The translations under genes were made by a program, and so were the position numbers. The notes under the pieces are model-generated. The model was not told the DNA's origin. It did not search any database and saw only the letters and a list, made by a program, of their open reading frames with translations. A DNA stretch of 13,625 bases from Rhodococcus sp. IITR03 (GTDB lineage: Bacteria > Actinomycetota > Actinomycetes > Mycobacteriales > Mycobacteriaceae): positions 2,790,229 through 2,803,853 of the forward strand of contig LATQ01000001.1 of the NCBI GenBank assembly GCA_001017865.1, written 5' to 3'. Numbering within the stretch: position 1 is the stretch's first letter; the number at the start of each line of letters is the position of its first letter. Positions 8,693-13,625 of this stretch are shown here, one piece after another.

Positions 8693-10359
8693 AGGTCATG
8701 GCACAGCTTGCGATGGTGATGAACCTCGACAAGTGCATCGGATGCCACACCTGTTCGGTGACCTGCAAGCAGGCGTGGACCAACCGGTCGGGCACCGAGT
8801 ACGTGTGGTTCAACAACGTCGAAACCCGCCCGGGCCAGGGCTATCCGCGCACCTACGAGGATCAGGAGCGCTGGCGCGGCGGCTGGGTCCGGGACAGCAA
8901 GGGACGGCTGCGTCTCCGCGACGGTGGACGCCTCGCGAAACTCGCGCGCATCTTCTCGAACCCGAAGATGCCGTCGATCGACGACTACTACGAACCGTGG
9001 ACCTACGACTACGACAACCTGACGAACGCGCCGCTCGGCGACCACGTCCCGGTGGCGTCACCGCGCAGCCTGATCTCCGGCGAGCCGATGAAGGTGGAAT
9101 GGTCGGCGAACTGGGACGACAATCTCGGTGGCTCGCCGTCGATCGTGCCCGACGACCCGATTCTGAAGAAGGTCGGCGACCGGGTCAAGCTCGAGTTCGA
9201 GCAGACCTTCATGTTCTACCTGCCGCGGATCTGCGAGCACTGCCTCAACCCGTCGTGTGTGGCGTCGTGTCCGTCCGGCGCGATGTACAAGCGATCGGAG
9301 GACGGCATCGTCCTCGTCGACCAGGACCGGTGCCGCGGCTGGCGGATGTGCGTGTCCGGATGCCCGTACAAGAAGGTGTACTTCAACCACAAGACCGGCA
9401 AGGCCGAGAAGTGCACCTTCTGCTACCCGCGGGTCGAGGTCGGGTTGCCGACGGTGTGCTCGGAGACGTGCGTGGGCAGGCTCCGGTACATCGGTCTCGT
9501 CCTCTACGACGTCGACCGGGTCCTGGAGGCGGCATCGGTGGAGAACGACACCGACCTGTACGAGGCGCAACGCGGGCTGCTGCTCGACCCGCGCGACCCC
9601 GAAGTGATCGCCGGCGCCCGCGCCGAGGGCATCTCCGACGAGTGGATCGAGGCCGCGCAACGGTCGCCGGTCTACGACCTGATCAGCACGTACCGGGTCG
9701 CGTTGCCGCTGCATCCGGAGTACCGGACGATGCCGATGGTCTGGTACGTGCCACCGCTGTCGCCGGTCGTCGACGCCGTCAGCCGGGAGGGACACGACGG
9801 CGAGGACATCGGCAACCTGTTCGGCGCCCTCGACGCCCTGCGCATCCCCATCGCGTACCTTGCGGAACTGTTCACCGCCGGGGACACCGCGACGGTCGAG
9901 ACGGTGCTGCGACGACTCGCGGCGATGCGCTCCTACATGCGCGACATCAATCTCGGCCGCGAGACCCGCCCCGAGATCCCCGAGGCCGTCGGCATGACCG
10001 AGGAACGGATCTACGAGATGTACCGGCTCCTCGCCCTCGCCAAGTACGACGAGCGATACGTCATCCCCACCGCCTACGCGGCCGAAGGGCATCGGCTCGA
10101 GGAGTCGGCGACGGACTGCGCGTTGTCCTACGAGGGTGGCCCCGGCATGTACGAGTCGGGTCCGTTCGGGGAGGCCAGCGGCGCCCCGGTCCCGGTGGCG
10201 GTCGAGACCTTCCACGCCCTCGCGCAGCGGCAGACCAGTGAGGGGATGGCAGCGAACGCGTCGAACCCGTCGCGGGTGAATCTCCTGAACTGGGACGGCA
10301 AGGGCGTGCCGACGGGCATGTTCCCGGGCGGTCACGGCACGGAAGGGGAGAAGCGATGA
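8689..10359 (+). CDS. narH: Respiratory nitrate reductase beta subunit (Fe-S)
   Basis: NarH carries one [3Fe-4S] and three [4Fe-4S] clusters that pass electrons from NarI haems to NarG. The frame is intact, 556 residues. Cysteine group I is C16-IG-C19-HT-C22-SVT-C26. Group II is C182-EH-C185-LNPS-C190-VAS-C194. Group III is C215-RG-W218-RM-C221-VSG-C225, where Trp replaces a Cys as usual for the NarH [3Fe-4S] site. Group IV is C242-TF-C245 with C257-SET-C261. The start GTG 8689 gives MKVMAQLAMVMNLDKC, as I recall it for mycobacterial NarH; a purine-rich AGGAAG precedes it at about 8673. The stop overlaps the narJ ATG in an ATGA (10356-10359). The C-terminal 250 residues (EERIYEMYRLLALAKYDERY and following) match the family's normal tail. 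Confidence 0.97.
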   Translation: MKVMAQLAMVMNLDKCIGCHTCSVTCKQAWTNRSGTEYVWFNNVETRPGQGYPRTYEDQERWRGGWVRDSKGRLRLRDGGRLAKLARIFSNPKMPSIDDYYEPWTYDYDNLTNAPLGDHVPVASPRSLISGEPMKVEWSANWDDNLGGSPSIVPDDPILKKVGDRVKLEFEQTFMFYLPRICEHCLNPSCVASCPSGAMYKRSEDGIVLVDQDRCRGWRMCVSGCPYKKVYFNHKTGKAEKCTFCYPRVEVGLPTVCSETCVGRLRYIGLVLYDVDRVLEAASVENDTDLYEAQRGLLLDPRDPEVIAGARAEGISDEWIEAAQRSPVYDLISTYRVALPLHPEYRTMPMVWYVPPLSPVVDAVSREGHDGEDIGNLFGALDALRIPIAYLAELFTAGDTATVETVLRRLAAMRSYMRDINLGRETRPEIPEAVGMTEERIYEMYRLLALAKYDERYVIPTAYAAEGHRLEESATDCALSYEGGPGMYESGPFGEASGAPVPVAVETFHALAQRQTSEGMAANASNPSRVNLLNWDGKGVPTGMFPGGHGTEGEKR

Positions 10360-11022
10360 GACTGTTGCGTCCACGGCGCGCCGGCGTCGATCGCGCCCTG
10401 CACCATCGTCTCGTCCGTCAGGCCGCGTCGCTGCTGCTCGCCTATCCCGACGACGGACACGCCGGACGGCTGGGCGTCGCCGGGCAACTCGTCGACCACA
10501 TCACCGATCCCGAGAAGGACATGCTGGGGACGGCGGTCCGCGCACTGAACGAACCGGATCTGCTCGTCCTGGCCCAACGGTACGTCGAGACCTTCGACCT
10601 GCGGCGACGCTCGACGATGTACCTGACCTACTGGACCGCGGGCGACACCCGGAATCGCGGCGCCGAGATGCACGCCTTCGCGAGTGCCTACCGCGCCGCG
10701 GGTGTCGAGCCGCCCGTCCACGAATCACCCGACCATCTGCCGGTGGTTCTCGAATTCGCGGCCACCGTGGATCCCGCCGCGGGCGAGGAACTCCTCACCC
10801 GGTATCGGGTGGCCCTCGACGTGCTGCACACCTCCCTGCGTGAGGCCGGCTCGCCGTACGCGCAGGTCGTCGCGGCCGTCGTGCGCGACCCTCCCGCCGG
10901 TCACCGCCCGGGACGAGGAACGGGCCCGGCGCCTTGCGCAGGCGGGACCGCCCCGCGAGTCGATCGGATTGCAGCCCTTCACCCTGACGGTGCCGCCGCG
11001 GCGAGGAGTCCCGGAATCATGA
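10356..11022 (+). CDS. narJ: Nitrate reductase assembly chaperone NarJ (one apparent frameshift)
   Basis: NarJ is a cytoplasmic chaperone that binds the NarG N-terminus and helps insert the molybdenum cofactor; it is not part of the final enzyme. ATG 10356 overlaps the narH stop and follows GGGGAG. Family motifs are RQAASLLLAYPDD, YVETFDLRRRSTMYLTYW, GDTRNRGAEM and PDHLPVVLEFAATVDP. The frame changes near 10881 from frame 3 to frame 1: conserved coding continues as CATLPPVTARDEE, RRLAQAGPP and IGLQPFTLTVPP, to TGA 11020-11022. The shift equals one extra base (a G at about 10881) or two lost bases, opposite to the other errors here. Corrected length is 221-222 residues, normal for NarJ. Its stop overlaps the narI ATG in ATGA. 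Uncorrected, the narJ frame runs straight into narI. Confidence 0.92.
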
Positions 11023-11749
11023 GTGCAGGAGAGATCTTCTGGGACGTGGTGCCGTACGTGACGCTCGCGATCGTCGCGGTGGGGACCTGGTGGCGGTATC
11101 GATACGACAAGTTCGGATGGACCACCCGTTCGTCCCAGCTGTACGAGGCGCGGTTACTGCGCATCGCGAGCCCGATGTTCCACTTCGGGATCCTGGTCGT
11201 GATCGTCGGCCACGTCATCGGCCTGGTGATCCCGCAGTCGTGGACCGACGCCGTCGGGTTGAGTCAGCACGCCTATCACGTGCAGGCCATCACGCTCGGC
11301 ACGATCGCCGGTGTCTCGACGCTCGTCGGCATCTCCCTGCTCGTGTACCGCCGTCGCACCCGCGGTCCCGTCTTCAGCGCCACCACTCTCAACGACAAGG
11401 TCATGTATCTCGTGCTCGTCGCCGCGATCGTGGCGGGTCTCGCCACCACGCTGATGGGGTCGGGCGTCGTGGGCGAGGAACACAACTACCGGGAGACCGT
11501 CTCGCCGTGGTTCCGGTCGATCTGGGTCCTGCAACCCCGCGGCGACCTGATGGTGGAGGCGCCGTTCAGCTTCCAGCTGCACGCCTGATCGGCCTCGCGC
11601 TCTTCGCCATCTGGCCGTTCACGCGCCTCGTCCACGCCTTCAGTGCCCCCGTCGGATACCTGTTCCGGCCGTACATCGTCTACCGCAGCCGCGAGGAGGC
11701 ACGTCCCGGCCGGCTCGTGGGTTCGCAACCACAACGACGGGGGTGGTGA
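11019..11749 (+). CDS. narI: Respiratory nitrate reductase gamma subunit, cytochrome b (one apparent frameshift)
   Basis: NarI is the membrane subunit that oxidises quinol and feeds electrons through two b haems to NarH. ATG 11019 lies in ATGA with the narJ stop. Five hydrophobic segments are visible, beginning with VVPYVTLAIVAVG. The four haem-ligand histidines can be matched to E. coli His56, 66, 187 and 205: H55 in MFHFGI, H65 in VGHVIG, H188 in FQLHALIG and H206 in RLVHAF, with the same 10- and 18-residue spacings. The frame breaks at 11584-11585, where one C is missing (GCCCTG expected). Without it the protein would stop at 11588 just after H188, losing the last helix. Corrected length is 243 residues. 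TGA 11747-11749 overlaps a GTG of the open frame leading into pepR. Confidence 0.95.
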
Positions 11750-11780
11750 GCGCGACCGATGGTGGGGGAGAGTCCCGGTG

Positions 11781-11786
11781 TACTGT
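11781..11786 (+). promoter_or_regulatory. Candidate -10 box of a pepR promoter
   Basis: TACTGT at 11781-11786 fits TANNNT and lies 47 bases before the pepR ATG at 11833, within the 83-base narI-pepR gap. No -35 of good quality is seen upstream. It would let pepR be expressed apart from the nar operon. Confidence 0.3.
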
Positions 11787-11832
11787 GAAATGTTCCGCGC
11801 CCCCGACCTTGTCAGGACCACCGAAGATCCCC

Positions 11833-13168
11833 ATGGCTTCCAGTTCCCACGTGAAGAACGACGCTTCGACCCCCGCACCCGTCGCGGCCACCGGCGTCCG
11901 CCGCTCGGTCCTCCCCGGGGGAGTGCGGGTCGTCACCGAGCACGTCCCCGGAGTGCGCTCGGCGGCCGTCGGAGTGTGGGTCGGTGTCGGATCCCGCGAC
12001 GAACAACCGTCGGTCGCAGGCGCCGCCCACTTTCTCGAGCACCTGCTGTTCAAGGCGACCCCGACGCGCACCGCTCTCGACATCGCCGAGACGATGGACG
12101 GGATCGGGGGAGAGCTCAACGCGTTCACCAGCAAGGAACACACCTGCTTCTACGCGCACGTCCTCGACGACGACCTGCCGATCGCCGTCGAGGTCGTCGC
12201 CGACGTCGTCCTGCGCGGCCGGTGCCTGAGCGCGGACGTCGACGTCGAGCGTCAGGTGGTGCTCGAGGAGATCGCGATGCGCGACGACGATCCCGAGGAC
12301 CTGCTCGGCGACTCGCTGCTCACCGCGCTGTACGGCGATCACCCCCTCGGCCGCCGATCATCGGATCTGTCGAGTCGATCGAGTCCATGACCCGGACCCA
12401 GTTGCATTCGTTCCATGTGCGCCGCTACACCCCGCCGCGGATGGTCGTCGCGGTCGCCGGCAACGTCGACCACGCGCACACCGTCGACTGGTGCGCCGCG
12501 CCTTCGCCGGTCACCTGGACGACGCGGCCACTCCCGCGCCCTGCCGCGACGGACGGCTCGAACTGCGCACCGCGCCGACGATGAGCATCGTCGAGCGCGA
12601 CAACGAACAGGCGCACCTGACCCTCGGCGTGCGGTCCTTCGGCCGGCACGACGGGCGTCGCTGGGCGTTGTCGGTGCTCAACGCCGCCGTCGGTGGTGGT
12701 CTGAGTTCGCGCCTGTTCCAGGAGGTACGCGAGAAGCGGGGTCTGGCCTACTCGGTGTACTCCGGCACCGACACCTTCGCCGACACGGGCGCCTTCTCCG
12801 TGTACGCGGGCTGTCAGCCCGACAACCTCGGTGAGGTCGCCGCGGTGGTCCGGGAGGTGCTCACCGACGTGGCCGAACACGGCATCACCGACGCGGAATG
12901 CGCCCGTGCCAAGGGGTCGCTGCGCGGCGGTCTCGTGCTCGGACTCGAGGACACCGGGGCGCGCATGCACCGGATCGGCCGCAGCGAACTGAGCTACGGG
13001 CAGCACTGGAGCATCACCGAGACCCTCGAACGCATCTCGTCGGTGTCCACCGAGGAGGTGCGCAGCGTGGCCGCCGACCTGCTGCACCGGCCGTTCGCGG
13101 TCGCCGTCGCCGGCCCCTACCGGCGCACTCGTGACGTTCCGGCGTCGGTGCGCGAACTCGTGTCCTGA
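11833..13168 (+). CDS. pepR: M16-family zinc peptidase (PepR / processing-protease type), two apparent frameshifts
   Basis: This is a pitrilysin/insulinase-family metallopeptidase like M. tuberculosis PepR (Rv2782c), which lies next to gpsI. The inverted zinc motif H66-FL-E69-H70 is present, and the third zinc ligand fits E146 in VVLEEIAMRDDDPED, 76 residues after H70 as usual for M16. The C-terminal M16 domain has GGGLSSRLFQEVREKRGLAY and SVYSGTDTFAD. Single C losses break the frame at 12354-12355 (CGCCCGATC expected) and 12488 (GACCTG expected). Correction gives 445 residues, a normal length. The start chosen is ATG 11833 (MASSSHVKND), because the residues before it, open back to GTG 11743/11746, do not look conserved. 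The Shine-Dalgarno is weak. The 3' end overlaps the convergent ATPase gene by 52 bases. Confidence 0.93.
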
Positions 13169-13625
13169 ATCGTCCTCAGCTGGGCCAGTCGGCTCCGCAG
13201 GCGTCCGATGTCGTGCGCGACGGGTCCCGCCGGAGCAGCGAGTTCCGATACCGCGACCTCCGAGACGAACACGACCCGCACGTCGCGGTCGTGGAGCACG
13301 TCCACCAGATTGGCGAACCGCTGCGCGGGTTCGCGACCCGCGGTCGTCAGATCCGGGATCTTGTCGACGACCCAGAACAGGTGATCCGCCGCGAGCGCCA
13401 GATAGTCGACCGGCGCCGTGGTGTGGTCGCAGAGATCGCCGAAGTCGAACCAGAGACAGTCCTCCTCGGCCCGTAGAGCGCGGAGCGGACGTTCCGCCGG
13501 GCGCAGGACCCGATGTTCGGCCGGCGCCGGCCGTTCGAGACCGAGCCGTCGTAGCTGCCGGTCGGACGGGGAGACGGCCAGATCCCCGACGGCGAATCCC
13601 TTCGCATGGTCGGAGCCGAGCCGAT
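13117..13625 (-). CDS. zapE: AFG1-like / ZapE-type ATPase, C-terminal fragment
   Basis: The minus-strand frame is open from the window edge to the stop at 13119-13117, about 168 residues. It matches the C-terminal part of the AFG1/ZapE P-loop ATPases. WFDFGDLCDHTTAPVDYLAL corresponds to the family's FxxLC...sxxDYL segment. It is followed by VVDKIPDL, by REPAQRFANLVDVLHDRDVRV (family R-F-x-x-LVD-x-xYD-x-x-V), and by a terminal RLRSRLAQL, the usual end with SRL. The Walker A and B motifs would lie beyond the window edge. E. coli ZapE is linked to cell division and mitochondrial AFG1 to protein quality control; the actinobacterial role is not established from sequence. The gene converges on pepR and overlaps its last 52 bases. 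No frameshift is seen in this part. Confidence 0.85.
   Translation of the reverse strand, partial: RLGSDHAKGFAVGDLAVSPSDRQLRRLGLERPAPAEHRVLRPAERPLRALRAEEDCLWFDFGDLCDHTTAPVDYLALAADHLFWVVDKIPDLTTAGREPAQRFANLVDVLHDRDVRVVFVSEVAVSELAAPAGPVAHDIGRLRSRLAQLRTIQDTSSRTDAGTSRVRR

Noticed and set aside
6696..8816. 706-codon open frame on the minus strand opposite narG
   Set aside because: It lies antisense to well-conserved NarG coding sequence. It is Arg/His/Gly-rich with no domain pattern and is typical of spurious open frames in high-GC DNA.
9058..10374. 438-codon minus-strand open frame opposite narH
   Set aside because: It is a shadow of the intact narH frame with no recognisable protein motif.
1..13625. 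CRISPR array, tRNA, insertion sequence or phage-like module
   Set aside because: I read through for spaced repeats, cloverleaf arms, transposase motifs and terminal inverted repeats and found none I could support.

Overview
The window is high-GC actinobacterial DNA, most likely from a mycolic-acid genus such as Rhodococcus or a close relative. The evidence is the strong G/C bias at third codon positions, frequent GTG starts, and protein sequences of the mycobacterial/rhodococcal type (NarH beginning MKVMAQ, a PepR-type M16 peptidase, an actinobacterial S15). Genus is an inference; no rRNA or species marker is present.

Layout, left to right. 1-529: C-terminal part of an unidentified, probably acyltransferase-like protein. 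530-668: candidate promoter for rpsO. 669-938: rpsO (ribosomal protein S15). 939-1259: long gene-free leader with a candidate promoter and small hairpins. 1260-3542: pnp/gpsI (polynucleotide phosphorylase), followed by a terminator-like hairpin at 3586-3625. 3626-3733: control region with a candidate GlnR box. 3734-11749: a complete respiratory nitrate reductase operon, narK-narG-narH-narJ-narI, whose genes are linked by 4-base overlaps or, between narG and narH, by a 9-codon mini-ORF. 11833-13168: pepR (M16 zinc peptidase). 13117-13625, minus strand: C-terminal part of an AFG1/ZapE-type ATPase, converging on pepR.

How it works together. NarK moves nitrate and/or nitrite across the membrane. 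NarG (molybdopterin catalytic subunit), NarH (Fe-S electron-transfer subunit) and NarI (membrane cytochrome b) form the quinol:nitrate oxidoreductase, and NarJ is its assembly chaperone. In M. tuberculosis pepR directly follows gpsI, so here the nitrate operon appears to sit inside an otherwise conserved RNA-processing/housekeeping neighbourhood.

Data quality. The first gene, pnp, narG, narI and pepR are each broken by single-base losses, almost all at runs or doublets of C or G; narJ has one shift in the opposite direction. Restoring the bases gives full-length conserved proteins (PNPase 761 aa, NarG about 1230 aa, NarI 243 aa, PepR 445 aa). Because pnp, a normally conserved housekeeping gene, is hit too, I read these as sequencing/assembly errors and not as pseudogenes. 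I found no tRNA, rRNA, CRISPR array, insertion sequence or obvious new defence or mobile system.
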